A stretch of DNA of 64,000 nucleotides from Pseudoxanthomonas sp. PXM01 (GCF_014851815.1 NZ_JACVAJ010000002.1:124001-188000); one strand, 5' to 3'. Counted from the first letter of the stretch, positions 43,275 to 51,890 are shown. Translations and numbers: made by a program. The notes: generated from the sequence alone by a model not told the origin.

Positions 43275-43291
43275 GCCCCGCAGCCTCCTGG

Positions 43292-44680
43292 ATGACCACC
43301 ATGCGCCCCGATTTCGCTGCGCCTTCCCTGCCCGATGACGACGCCGCCACGCTGGCTGCACTTCCCGATTGCGAGCAGGTCGACCTGCTGCTGCCGGACA
43401 TGAATGGCCTGCTGCGCGGCAAGCGCGTCACCCGCGACGCGCTGGAGAAGGTCTACCGCGATGGCGTCTGTCTGCCGATGTCGCTGATCGCGACCGACAT
43501 CACCGGCAACACCGTGGAAGAAACCGGGCTGGGCTACGACATCGGCGACGAGGACCGCATCTGCCGTCCGGTGCCGGGCTCGTTGCGGCCGGTGCCCTGG
43601 TCGCCGCGCCCCGCCGCACAGTTGCTGCTGAGCATGGAGGACGCGCAGGGCGGCATGTTCGATGCCAACCCGCGCGAAGTGCTCAAGCGCGTGCTGGCGC
43701 GATACGCCGCGCGCGGCCTGAAGCCGGTGGTCGCGGTGGAACTGGAGTTCTACCTGTTCGACCAGCGCATGGACGATGCCGGCCGCCCGCGCACCTCGAT
43801 CAATCCGGTCACCGGACAGCGCAACACCAGTACGCAGGTCTACTACATGGAAGACCTCAACGACTATCGCGGCTTCACCGATGGCGTGGCCGCCGCCTGC
43901 CGCGCGCAGCGTATCCCAGCCGACACCGCCGTGGCGGAATACGCGCCGGGCCAGTTCGAGATCAACCTCAAGCACCGCGACGACGCCCTGCTCGCCTGCG
44001 ACGACGCCATCTACCTGAAGCGCGCGATCAAGGCGGTCGCGCAGCAGCAGGGCCTGATGGCCAGCTTCATGGCCAAGCCGTTCGCCGAACAGGCCGGCAG
44101 CGGCATGCATATCCACGCCAGCGTGCTGGATGCCGAAGGCCGCAACATCTTCGCGTCGCCGCCGTCCGAACCAGCAGATGCGCTGAAGCACGCCATCGGC
44201 GGCCTGCAGCGCAGTGACCAGGATTGCCTGCTGCTGTTCGCGCCGCACGCCAACAGCTACCGGCGCTTCGTGTTGAACGCATTCGTACCGCTCAACGACG
44301 TGTGGGGCTACAACAACCGTACCGTCGCCATGCGCATTCCGCACAGCGACGAGGCGAACACGCGCATCGAGCACCGCATCGCCGGCGCAGACGCCAACAT
44401 CTATCTGGTCACCGCCGCGGTGCTGGCTGGGATGCTGCACGGCATGGAACACGGCTTCGATCCCGGCCCGCCGATCACCGGCAACGCCTACGACCAGACC
44501 GAGATCCGCACGCCGTTCTGGCGCGAGGCGATCGGGTCGTTCATGGGCAGCGAGTTCATCCGCGAACAGTTCGGCACTTCGTTCCAGCACATCTATGGCC
44601 AGCAGAAGCTCAAGGAGATGCACAGCTTCTACGCCGAGGTGACCGATCTGGAGTACGCGTGGTACCTGCGGTCGGTGTAA
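43292..44680 (+). CDS. puuA: Glutamylpolyamine synthetase (glutamine synthetase family), copy 2
   Basis: A 462-residue glutamine synthetase-like ligase with DMNGLLRGKRVTRD, VELEFYLFDQ, APGQFEINLKHRDDAL, GSGMHIHASV, NSYRRFVLNAF, NRTVAMRIPHSDEAN and AGADANIYLVTAAVL. It is distant from copy 1 (40831-42228), so it is likely an ancient paralogue with another polyamine or amine as acceptor. The start is uncertain: 43292 (MTTMRPDF) and 43301 are possible and neither has a clear ribosome site; a start further upstream would precede the proposed promoter. puuB follows after 16 bp. Confidence 0.9.
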   Translation: MTTMRPDFAAPSLPDDDAATLAALPDCEQVDLLLPDMNGLLRGKRVTRDALEKVYRDGVCLPMSLIATDITGNTVEETGLGYDIGDEDRICRPVPGSLRPVPWSPRPAAQLLLSMEDAQGGMFDANPREVLKRVLARYAARGLKPVVAVELEFYLFDQRMDDAGRPRTSINPVTGQRNTSTQVYYMEDLNDYRGFTDGVAAACRAQRIPADTAVAEYAPGQFEINLKHRDDALLACDDAIYLKRAIKAVAQQQGLMASFMAKPFAEQAGSGMHIHASVLDAEGRNIFASPPSEPADALKHAIGGLQRSDQDCLLLFAPHANSYRRFVLNAFVPLNDVWGYNNRTVAMRIPHSDEANTRIEHRIAGADANIYLVTAAVLAGMLHGMEHGFDPGPPITGNAYDQTEIRTPFWREAIGSFMGSEFIREQFGTSFQHIYGQQKLKEMHSFYAEVTDLEYAWYLRSV

Positions 44681-44696
44681 GCGGGGCCGTTTTCAG

Positions 44697-45989
44697 ATGA
44701 CGCCGCCGCCCTCCCCGCGCACCTACCCCGACAGCTGGTACGCCGCCAGCACCACGCCCCTGCCCGCCCAGCCCACGCTGGAAGGCGGGATCGACGCGGA
44801 CGTCTGCATCCTCGGCGCCGGCTACACCGGTCTGTCGGCAGCGCTGGAACTGGCCGAAGCCGGCTACAGGGTCGTCGTGCTGGAGGCCGAGCGTATCGGC
44901 TGGGGCGCGTCGGGACGCAACGGCGGCCAGGCCATCGCCGGCTTCGGCTGCGGCGAAGCCAAGCTGGAAGCGCTGGTGGGCTTCGACGACGCGAAGAAGA
45001 TGTTCGACCTGTCGGTGGACGGCCTGCGCTGGCTGCGCGGCCGGATCGACCGGCACGGCATCGCCTGCGACTGGCGCGACGGCCATGCCACCGTGCCGAT
45101 CAAGCCTCGGCAGCAGCGCGACGTCGAACACGCCGTCGAGGATTTCAACACGCGCTACGGACATCCAGTGCAGTGGTGGAATCGCGAGCGCCTGCGCGCC
45201 GAACTCGCCAGCGAGCGCTACCTGGGCGCGATGTACGACCCGGTCAGCGGCCACCTGCATCCGCTGGCCTACGCGCTCGGCCTCGGGCGCGCCGCACTGG
45301 AGGCGGGCGTCCGCATCTTCGAAAGCTCCCGCGTGACCGAACTGGTACGCGGTGCGCGCCCCGTACTGAAGACCGCACAGGGCGAAGTCGTCTGCGACAC
45401 CGCGATCCTGGCCGGCAACGCGCTGCTGCGCGGCATCGCCCCGGAGCTGGAGTCGCGGATGATGCCCGTCGGCACCTACATCGCCGCCACTCCACCGCTC
45501 GGCGAGGCGCGCGCACGCGACCTGATCCGCAACGACATGGCGGTGGCCGACACCAACTGGGCGTTGGACTACTTCCGCCTCGGTCGCGACCACCGGCTGC
45601 TGTTCGGCGGCCGCGCCAGCTACTCGACGATGACTCCGCCCAACCTGCGCGGCGTGATGACGCGACGCATGCACCGGGTGTTTCCGCAGCTGCGCGATGT
45701 CGGCATCGAATACCTGTGGGGCGGGATGATCGACATCTCGCTCAACCGCGCTCCGCACTGGGGTCGGTTGTCGCCGAACCTGTACTTCGCGCAGGGCTTC
45801 TCCGGCCATGGCCTGATCGCCGCGGGACTGGCGGGCACGGTGATGGCCGAGGCCATCCGCGGCCAGTCCGAGCGGCTCGACCTGTTCGCGAAGATCCACC
45901 ACCACCCGTTCCCCGGCGGTCGCACCCTGCGCACACCGCTGCTGGTCGCGGCCATGGCCTGGTACAAGCTGCGCGACGCGCTCTGGTGA
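44697..45989 (+). CDS. puuB: Gamma-glutamylputrescine oxidoreductase (PuuB-like)
   Basis: A 430-residue FAD-dependent oxidase of the DAO family. The dinucleotide-binding fold is in DVCILGAGYTGLSAALELAE and the FAD-contact motif in GASGRNGGQAIAG. The C-terminal YFAQGFSGHGLIAAGLAG is characteristic of PuuB/OrdL-like enzymes. It converts gamma-glutamyl-amine into the gamma-glutamyl-aldehyde, ammonia and hydrogen peroxide. It is coupled to the synthetase copy 2, so that pair should provide the first two steps of the pathway. Confidence 0.92.
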   Translation: MTPPPSPRTYPDSWYAASTTPLPAQPTLEGGIDADVCILGAGYTGLSAALELAEAGYRVVVLEAERIGWGASGRNGGQAIAGFGCGEAKLEALVGFDDAKKMFDLSVDGLRWLRGRIDRHGIACDWRDGHATVPIKPRQQRDVEHAVEDFNTRYGHPVQWWNRERLRAELASERYLGAMYDPVSGHLHPLAYALGLGRAALEAGVRIFESSRVTELVRGARPVLKTAQGEVVCDTAILAGNALLRGIAPELESRMMPVGTYIAATPPLGEARARDLIRNDMAVADTNWALDYFRLGRDHRLLFGGRASYSTMTPPNLRGVMTRRMHRVFPQLRDVGIEYLWGGMIDISLNRAPHWGRLSPNLYFAQGFSGHGLIAAGLAGTVMAEAIRGQSERLDLFAKIHHHPFPGGRTLRTPLLVAAMAWYKLRDALW

Positions 45990-46087
45990 GGCGCCCGGCA
46001 CGTCGTCCTATTCCGTGACGCCGCTCTCAAGTTCCACCCGCATGCGCCGATAGACGTGACAGGAAACCTTCCTCGGCCTCCCCGAGC

Positions 46088-47392
46088 ATGTCCAGTCCGC
46101 AACGCGTCGCACCCAGCATCGCCAACGCCGCCCCCCTCCCCCAGCGCATCCTGGTGGTGGAGAACTCGCGCACGCATGCGCGTCTGATCGGCGAGGCGAT
46201 CGAGCAGAAGCTCGCCCTGCCCGTGGTCTATGCCGCCACGCTGGCCGAGGCACGCACGGCGCTGGAAAAGCATCCGGACTGGTTCATGGTGGTCACCAGC
46301 CTGGTGCTGGCCGATGGCAGCCACGATGAGGTCGTCGAGTTCTTCCTGTCGCGCCAGTTGCCGACGGTCGTGGTCAGCGGCGTCTACGACGACGCGATGC
46401 GCGAACAGGTGCTGCGCCGGCAGGTTGTGGACTACGTACTGAAGAACACCCCGGGCAGCATCGACTACCTGGTCTGGCTGGTGCAGCGGCTGGAACGCAA
46501 CCGCCGCATCGCCGCGCTGATCGTCGACGACTCCCGCTCCGCCCGCCAGCATGCGGCGGCACTGCTGTCGATGTACGGCTTCCGTGTGGTGGAAGCGGCC
46601 GACGGCGAAGCCGGGCTGGCGATGCTGGACGCGAATCCTGACATCCGCCTGGCCATCGTCGATCAGGAAATGCCGGGCATGAAGGGCCATGAGTTCACTC
46701 GCCGCCTGCGTGCGCGCCACGCGCGCGACCACCTGGCGATCATCGGCATTTCCGGCACCAGCGACGGCAGCCTGGTACCGCGCTTCCTGAAGAGCGGCGC
46801 CAACGACTTCCTGCATAAACCCTTTTCGCGCGAGGAGTTCTTCTGCCGCGTCTCGCAGAACATCGACCAGCTGGAACTGATCGGCACCCTGCAGGACCTC
46901 GCCACCCGCGACTTCCTGACCGGCCTGCCCAACCGCCGTCACTTCCTGGCCGAGTGCCACGCACTGCTGCCCAACACGCTGGGACGCCAGCAGGCCGTTA
47001 CCGCGGCGATCATCGACATCGACCACTTCAAGCACATCAACGACAGCTACGGTCATGAGGCGGGCGACGTCGCGCTGAAGGCGGTCGCCCAGGCCATCGC
47101 GCGCCATGCCGGCTCGCAGGACCTGATCGCCCGCTTCGGCGGCGAGGAGTTCTGCGCCCTGGTGCCGTACCTGGGCGAGAGCGAATCGGTCGACTACTTC
47201 GAGTCGCTGCGCGCCACGATCGAGGCGCTGGAGGTCGATGTCGGCAGCCACAAGCTGCGCATGACCGTCAGCATCGGCGTGTTCCGCACCCGCTTCCCGG
47301 GCCAGACGCTCAACCACCTGATCAGCGAAGCGGATCGTCGGCTGTACCTGGCCAAGGCGGGTGGGCGGAACCGGGTGGTCTCAAGCGGCTGA
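46088..47392 (+). CDS. Two-receiver diguanylate cyclase (REC-REC-GGDEF)
   Basis: A 434-residue response-regulator cyclase. The first receiver (residues ~18-135) has Ser at the position of the phospho-acceptor Asp (VVTSLVLADG), so it is probably not phosphorylated. The second (~142-262) keeps Asp in AIVDQEMPGMKG and Lys in FLHKPFS. The GGDEF domain reads GGEEF near residue 351, an active variant. The I-site RxxD five residues upstream is GSQD, with no Arg, so product inhibition is not expected. Layout is PleD-like. A REP palindrome lies 11 bp after its stop. It interrupts the polyamine cluster. Confidence 0.92.
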   Translation: MSSPQRVAPSIANAAPLPQRILVVENSRTHARLIGEAIEQKLALPVVYAATLAEARTALEKHPDWFMVVTSLVLADGSHDEVVEFFLSRQLPTVVVSGVYDDAMREQVLRRQVVDYVLKNTPGSIDYLVWLVQRLERNRRIAALIVDDSRSARQHAAALLSMYGFRVVEAADGEAGLAMLDANPDIRLAIVDQEMPGMKGHEFTRRLRARHARDHLAIIGISGTSDGSLVPRFLKSGANDFLHKPFSREEFFCRVSQNIDQLELIGTLQDLATRDFLTGLPNRRHFLAECHALLPNTLGRQQAVTAAIIDIDHFKHINDSYGHEAGDVALKAVAQAIARHAGSQDLIARFGGEEFCALVPYLGESESVDYFESLRATIEALEVDVGSHKLRMTVSIGVFRTRFPGQTLNHLISEADRRLYLAKAGGRNRVVSSG

Positions 47393-47402
47393 TCCTCTTT
47401 CC

Positions 47403-47473
47403 TGTGGGAGCGACGTAAGTCGCGAGCTTCCACCTCAGCGGCTGCAAAGCTCGCGACTTACGTCGCTCCCACA
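47403..47473. repeat. REP palindrome, type B copy 1
   Basis: A perfect inverted repeat with 27-bp arms: TGTGGGAGCGACGTAAGTCG... at 47403-47429 and its complement at 47447-47473, with a 17-nt loop. The core TGTGGGAGCGACGTAAGTCGCGA resembles REP elements of Xanthomonadaceae and Pseudomonas-type REPs moved by RAYT enzymes. It follows the cyclase stop and could act as its terminator or stabiliser. Confidence 0.85.
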
Positions 47474-47511
47474 CCTGTCACCATGTCAGCTCCCTGCGAC
47501 CCTCTGTCGCA

Positions 47512-47556
47512 GCATTGATCCCGATCAATGCCGCGACGCGGGCGCGCACCTAGATT
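47512..47556 (+). promoter_or_regulatory. FNR/ANR-box promoter of the hemerythrin gene
   Basis: GCATTGAT-CCCG-ATCAATGC (47512-47531) contains a perfect FNR consensus TTGAT-N4-ATCAA at 47515-47528. TAGATT at 47551-47556 is a -10 element. If transcription starts at 47563, the box centre (47521.5) is at -41.5, the classic class II activation position. A ribosome site (GGGGA) lies before the ATG at 47596. Confidence 0.75.
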
Positions 47557-47595
47557 TCCCCTGCATTCCGGCATCCGCCGGCAGGGGACAGAGAC

Positions 47596-48057
47596 ATGAC
47601 ACTGCTGATCTGGCAGGACGACATGGATACGGGCATCGACATCATCGATGGCCAGCACCGCCGCATCGTGGAGATGATCAACCATCTGCACATCACCCAG
47701 AAATCGATGGAGCGCTTTGCCGTCGGCGAAGTGATCGACGAACTGGTCGACTACACCCTCTCCCACTTCGCTTTCGAAGAAGAACTGATGGAAGAGGCCG
47801 GCTACCCGTTCAGCGCCGCACACAAGCGTGTGCACGAGGTCTTCACCAAGCGCGTGTCCGAGTACCGCATGCGCTTCGAGGCCGGCGAGGACATCGTGGA
47901 TGATCTGCGCAGCATGCTGTCGCGCTGGCTGTTCAACCATATCCGCAACGACGACAAGGCCTATGCGGACTCGGTGAAACGGCACCTCAACCAGTTCGTG
48001 CGCGAACACCAGCAGGGCGGCTGGCTCAGCCGCACCGTGAGGCGCCTGTTCGGTTAA
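47596..48057 (+). CDS. Bacteriohemerythrin
   Basis: A 153-residue oxygen-binding protein of the hemerythrin family. All seven diiron ligands are present: His21 (DGQHRRI), His57 and Glu61 (SHFAFEEE), His76 and His80 (AHKRVHE), His115 and Asp120 (HIRNDD). It is a single domain, soluble, and typical in length. It probably carries or senses oxygen under low oxygen. The FNR-type promoter upstream supports oxygen-limited expression. Its stop codon shares the palindrome TTAA with the stop of the convergent MFS gene. Confidence 0.93.
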   Translation: MTLLIWQDDMDTGIDIIDGQHRRIVEMINHLHITQKSMERFAVGEVIDELVDYTLSHFAFEEELMEEAGYPFSAAHKRVHEVFTKRVSEYRMRFEAGEDIVDDLRSMLSRWLFNHIRNDDKAYADSVKRHLNQFVREHQQGGWLSRTVRRLFG

Positions 48058-49340
48058 CGGGACGTACCGCGTCGCGGCATGACCAGCAACGCCAGCAGCG
48101 TCATCGCAGCCATCGCCGCCAGGTACCAGCCGACCGACGCCAGGCCGTAGCGCTCGCCCAACCGCGTCGCGATGTACGGTGCGGGCGACGCACCGAGGAT
48201 ACCGGCCAGGTTGAATGCCAGCGACGCGCCGGTATAGCGCACCACCGTGGGAAACATCTCTGCCAGGATCGTGCCGCACGGACCGTAGGTCAGCCCCATC
48301 GCAGCCAATCCCAGCGCCAGGAACGCGAGCACGCCCAGGTCGCTCCCGGATTCCAGCAGCGGCGCGAACACGAAACCGAAACCGATGATCAGCAGCGTGG
48401 CGACGATCATCGCGTTGCGCCGCCCGAAGCGGTCCGCATACAGCGCCGACACCGGGATGGTCAGCGCAAAGAACAGCACACCGACCATCTGCAGCATCAG
48501 GAAATGCTCACGCGTGTAGCCGAGCTTCGACGTACCCCAGCTCAGCGCGAACACCGTCATCAGGTAGAACAGCACGAACGTGGCGACCAGCGCGAAGGTG
48601 CCAGTCACCAGCGCGAACGGATGCTCGCGGATGGCCGTCAGCATCGGCACCTTGACGCGCTCGTCCTTGTCCAGCGTCTTCTGGAAGTCCGGCGTCTCGG
48701 CGATGCTCAGCCGCACCCACAGGCCGACGAACACCAGCACCGCGCTGGCAACGAACGGAATGCGCCAGCCCCAGGCGAGGAACTGCGCATCGCTCATCAC
48801 CTCGGTCAGCAGGAGGAAGATCCCGGTCGAGCAAAGGAACCCGAGCGGCGCGCCCAACTGCGGAAACATGCCGTACCACGCGCGCTTGCCCGGCGGCGCG
48901 TTCTCCGTTGCCAGCAGTACCGCCCCGCCCCACTCGCCACCCAGGCCGATACCCTGCCCCAGCCGGCACAGCGCCAACAGCAATGGCGCCACGACGCCGA
49001 CCTGCGCATAGGTCGGCAACAGGCCAATCAACACCGTGGAGATGCCCATCGTCAGCAGTGCCGCCACCAGCGTCGCCTTGCGGCCGATGCGATCGCCGAA
49101 GTGGCCAAACAACGCCGAACCCACCGGTCGTGCGATGAACGCCAGTGCGAAGGTGGCGAACGACTGCAGCGTCGCCGTGGTCGGATCGCTCTGCGGGAAG
49201 AACAGGTGCGGGAACACCAGCACCGCCGCCGTCGCGTAGATGTAGAAATCGAAGAACTCGATGGTGGTGCCGATCAGGCTGGCGAACAGCACGCGGCCGG
49301 GGGAGTTCGCGGGCGCGGGAGCAACGGCGGTGGCGGTCAT
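48054..49340 (-). CDS. MFS transporter, metabolite:H+ symporter (MHS) family
   Basis: A 428-residue transporter with twelve predicted helices. MHS-family features include [13 protein letters not shown] in helix 1, [21 protein letters not shown] in the first cytoplasmic loop and [20 protein letters not shown]. Relatives import shikimate, proline/betaine, dicarboxylates or similar solutes. Being inside a polyamine cluster does not identify the substrate; a polyamine-derived acid or amino acid is conceivable. It is divergent from nothing nearby: REP palindromes lie on both flanks of the hemerythrin-MFS pair. Confidence 0.88.
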   Translation of the reverse strand: MTATAVAPAPANSPGRVLFASLIGTTIEFFDFYIYATAAVLVFPHLFFPQSDPTTATLQSFATFALAFIARPVGSALFGHFGDRIGRKATLVAALLTMGISTVLIGLLPTYAQVGVVAPLLLALCRLGQGIGLGGEWGGAVLLATENAPPGKRAWYGMFPQLGAPLGFLCSTGIFLLLTEVMSDAQFLAWGWRIPFVASAVLVFVGLWVRLSIAETPDFQKTLDKDERVKVPMLTAIREHPFALVTGTFALVATFVLFYLMTVFALSWGTSKLGYTREHFLMLQMVGVLFFALTIPVSALYADRFGRRNAMIVATLLIIGFGFVFAPLLESGSDLGVLAFLALGLAAMGLTYGPCGTILAEMFPTVVRYTGASLAFNLAGILGASPAPYIATRLGERYGLASVGWYLAAMAAMTLLALLVMPRRGTSR

Positions 49341-49391
49341 GGACGGGCCGGTCGATGGGACGGGGCGATTCTGGCAGAACAGGCAGGGATG

Positions 49392-49467
49392 CTGTGGGAG
49401 CGATGTGAGTCGCGACCTCTGTCCGAGGTGGTGGACATCGGCATCGCGACTGACGTCGCTCCCACAG
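49392..49467. repeat. REP palindrome, type B copy 2
   Basis: Arms of 24 bp (CTGTGGGAGCGATGTGAGTC... at 49392-49415; complement at 49444-49467) with two mismatches, and a 28-nt loop containing a GTCC/GGAC pair. It belongs to the same family as the palindrome at 47403-47473 and lies between the MFS start and the puuC stop. Confidence 0.82.
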
Positions 49468-49476
49468 GAAGCATCG

Positions 49477-50979
49477 TCAACTCCCCAGGTTGATCCAGGT
49501 CGCCTTCATCTCGGTGTACTTGTCGAAGGCGTGCAGCGACTTGTCGCGGCCGTTGCCCGACTGCTTGTAGCCGCCGAACGGCGCGGTCATGTCGCCGCCA
49601 TCCCAGTAGTTCACCCACACGCTGCCGGCGCGCAGCTTGCGCGCGACGCGGTGCGCGCGGCTGATGTCGCGTGTCCAAACGCCGGCGGCGAGACCGTACT
49701 CGCTGTCGTTGGCCATGCGCAGCGCCTCTTCTTCACGGTCGAAGCCGATCACCGACAGCACCGGGCCGAAGATCTCCTCGCGGCTGATTGTGTGCTCGTG
49801 CGCCACGTCGTCGAACACGGTCGGCTCGATGTAGCAGCCGCCGGCTTCCACCTCGGCGCGCGTTCCACCCAGCACCAGGCGGGCACCCTCGGCCTTGCCC
49901 TTCTCAATGTAGTCCAGCACGCGCTGCGTCTGACCTTCATCGACCATCGCCCCCATCGGCGCGCCGGGATCGAGTGGATGGCGCGGCCGCATCGCCTTGC
50001 CGGCCTCGACAACGCGTGCGACGAACTCGTCCTTGATCGAGCGCTCGACCAGCAGCCGCGACGCCGCGGTGCAGACCTCGCCCTGGTTGTAGAAGATGCC
50101 GCCCGCCGCCGCTTTCGCGGCGACGTCGAGATCATGCGCATCGGCAAAGACGATGTTCGGGCTCTTGCCGCCGCACTCCATGTACGCGCGCTTCATGTTC
50201 GACAGGCCCGCGCACTGCAGCAGGCGCTTGCCGACCGCGGTGGAGCCGGTGAACACCAGCCCATCGACATCCATGTGCAGCGCCAGCGGCTCACCGGCGG
50301 TCTTGCCGAAGCCCGGCACCACATTCAGCACGCCGGCCGGGATGCCCGCCTCGATGGCGATCTCGGCCAGCCGGATCGCCGTCAGCGGCGATTTCTCCGA
50401 GGGCTTCAACACGATGGAGTTGCCGGTCGCCAGCGCCGGCGCCAGCTTCCACGACGCCATCAGCAGCGGGAAATTCCACGGCACGATGGCGCCGACCACG
50501 CCCAGCGGTTCGCGCGTGATCAATCCCAGTTCGTCCGGACCGGTGGCGGCGACTTCGCCGTAGACCTTGTCCAGCGCCTCGGCGGTCCAGCCCATGCAGC
50601 GGATCGTCGCAGCGATGTCCACGTTGCGCGCATCGCTGACCGGCTTGCCCATGTCCAGCGACTCCAGCAGCGCCAGTTCGTCCGCATAACGCTCGATCAG
50701 CTGGGTGAACTTCAGCAGCACCTTCTTGCGGTGCGTCGGGCGCGCGTTCGACCAGGCGCCGGCATCGAAACTGCGACGCGCCGCGGCGACGGCCCGGTTG
50801 ATGTCCTCTTCCTGCCCATCGGCGACCTGTCCCAGCACGCGCCCGTCGATCGGGCTGATGCAGTCGAAGGTCTTGCCGGCGGCAGCATCCACGTACTTGC
50901 CGTCGATAAACGCCTGCGTGCGGATCGACAAGCCGGCGGCCATCGCCTGCCAGTCCTGTTGCGTACGGGGATTGCTCAT
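49477..50979 (-). CDS. puuC: Gamma-glutamyl-gamma-aminobutyraldehyde dehydrogenase (PuuC-like)
   Basis: A 500-residue NAD(P)-dependent aldehyde dehydrogenase. PWNFPLLMASWKLAPAL, FTGSTAVGKRL, the general-base Glu in MECGGKSPNIVF and the catalytic Cys in NQGEVCTAASRL are all intact. It is most like PuuC, which oxidises gamma-glutamyl-gamma-aminobutyraldehyde and other omega-aminoaldehydes to the acids. It lies downstream of puuR and upstream of a REP palindrome. The ATG at 50979 is chosen because upstream codons run into the REP-like element at 51002. Confidence 0.9.
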   Translation of the reverse strand: MSNPRTQQDWQAMAAGLSIRTQAFIDGKYVDAAAGKTFDCISPIDGRVLGQVADGQEEDINRAVAAARRSFDAGAWSNARPTHRKKVLLKFTQLIERYADELALLESLDMGKPVSDARNVDIAATIRCMGWTAEALDKVYGEVAATGPDELGLITREPLGVVGAIVPWNFPLLMASWKLAPALATGNSIVLKPSEKSPLTAIRLAEIAIEAGIPAGVLNVVPGFGKTAGEPLALHMDVDGLVFTGSTAVGKRLLQCAGLSNMKRAYMECGGKSPNIVFADAHDLDVAAKAAAGGIFYNQGEVCTAASRLLVERSIKDEFVARVVEAGKAMRPRHPLDPGAPMGAMVDEGQTQRVLDYIEKGKAEGARLVLGGTRAEVEAGGCYIEPTVFDDVAHEHTISREEIFGPVLSVIGFDREEEALRMANDSEYGLAAGVWTRDISRAHRVARKLRAGSVWVNYWDGGDMTAPFGGYKQSGNGRDKSLHAFDKYTEMKATWINLGS

Positions 50980-51001
50980 GGGGGCTCCAGGTTGGGTTTG
51001 T

Positions 51002-51128
51002 CCCCTTCTCCCACCGGGAGAAGGTGGCGCGAAGCGCCGGATGAGGGTTCGGCGGAGTCCACGATGCCGGTAACGCACTGGCTTCGCCGGACCCTCACCC
51101 CAACCCCTCTCCCGACGGGAGAGGGGCT
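51002..51128. repeat. REP-like palindromic element, copy 2 (inverted)
   Basis: Near-identical to 40698-40824 but in opposite orientation. CCTTCTCCC-ACC-GGGAGAAGG at the left is followed by TGGCGCGAAGCGCCGGATGAG, and a CCCCTCTCCC-GAC-GGGAGAGGGG hairpin closes the right. It lies between puuR and puuC, so in both copies the element separates two genes of the polyamine set. Confidence 0.8.
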
Positions 51129-51136
51129 CAAATCAT

Positions 51137-51685
51137 CTAGAACGTCGCCGGTGTATTGGCGCTGACAATCACCGCATCCACCTCGCCGACATTGCGGAAG
51201 CGGTGCGGCATGCGACTCTCGAAGTAGTAGCCCTCGCCCGCCACCAGCACGCGGACCTGGTCGCCGACGGTGACCTCGACTTCACCGGCGATCACCACGC
51301 CGCCCTCCTCGCCGTCGTGCGCCAGCATGCTGTCGCCGGTGTCGCTGCCCGGCGGCATCACCTCACGCAGGATGCACATCTGCCGCTGTGGCCGGTGCTG
51401 GCCCAGCAGGAAATAGTGGATGCCGTTGCTGCCGACGTCGGGCAGGTCGCCGGCGCCGTAGAACGGGCTGTCGGGCAGCCCCTTCTCGAGGTCGAGGGTG
51501 AAGAAGTCGGCCAGCGAGATCGGGATGCCGTCCAGCACCTTCTTCAGCGAACTGACCGAGGGGCTGACCTTGTTCTGTTCGATCAGCGAGATGGTGCTGT
51601 TGGTGACGCCCACGCGTTTGGCCAGCTCGCGCTGGCTGAGGCCTTTGGATTTGCGGACCAGTTGCAGGCGTGCGCCGATATCCAT
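51137..51685 (-). CDS. puuR: PuuR-like XRE-cupin transcriptional regulator
   Basis: A 182-residue repressor with an N-terminal XRE helix-turn-helix (LSQRELAKRVGVTNSTISLIE, residues ~18-40) and a C-terminal cupin ligand-binding domain (LAHDGEEGGVVIAGEVEV and MPHRFRNVGEVD). PuuR in E. coli represses the puu genes and is released by putrescine; the same length and domain order are seen here. The ATG at 51685 follows AAGGGTGG. It has its own promoter at 51722-51749 and is divergent from the aminotransferase gene. Its operators are likely in the two intergenic regions described at 43183 and 51722-51863. Confidence 0.92.
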   Translation of the reverse strand: MDIGARLQLVRKSKGLSQRELAKRVGVTNSTISLIEQNKVSPSVSSLKKVLDGIPISLADFFTLDLEKGLPDSPFYGAGDLPDVGSNGIHYFLLGQHRPQRQMCILREVMPPGSDTGDSMLAHDGEEGGVVIAGEVEVTVGDQVRVLVAGEGYYFESRMPHRFRNVGEVDAVIVSANTPATF

Positions 51686-51721
51686 CACCACCCTTGCCGG
51701 AAGACCGATGTGTTGCGGGAT

Positions 51722-51749
51722 ACTTTACACCCCGGGGCAGACGGGTCAA
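51722..51749 (-). promoter_or_regulatory. Candidate puuR promoter
   Basis: On the minus strand TTGACC (51749-51744) and TAAAGT (51727-51722) are separated by 16 bp. ACTTTACA at 51722-51729 is repeated in inverse at 51837-51844 in the divergent promoter, so each gene carries a TGTAAAGT element reading toward it. Confidence 0.5.
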
Positions 51750-51835
51750 TCCGCGTTCTCCGGGCGATTCGTCAGCCGGATGAACGTCGGCGGGCCAAGG
51801 CAGCGGAGGCGGCGCGGATTCGATCTTCGGCACGG

Positions 51836-51863
51836 TTGTAAAGTTTTTTCAACGCGCTAAGCT
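51836..51863 (+). promoter_or_regulatory. Candidate promoter for the aminotransferase operon
   Basis: TTGTAA (51836-51841) and TAAGCT (51858-51863) with a 16-bp spacer. GCTAAGCTGC is identical to the -10 region of the puuA-2 promoter at 43269, and TGTAAAGT is shared with the divergent puuR promoter. Confidence 0.5.
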
Positions 51864-51890
51864 GCGCCCAGTCCTTGCCCCGGAGCCGTG

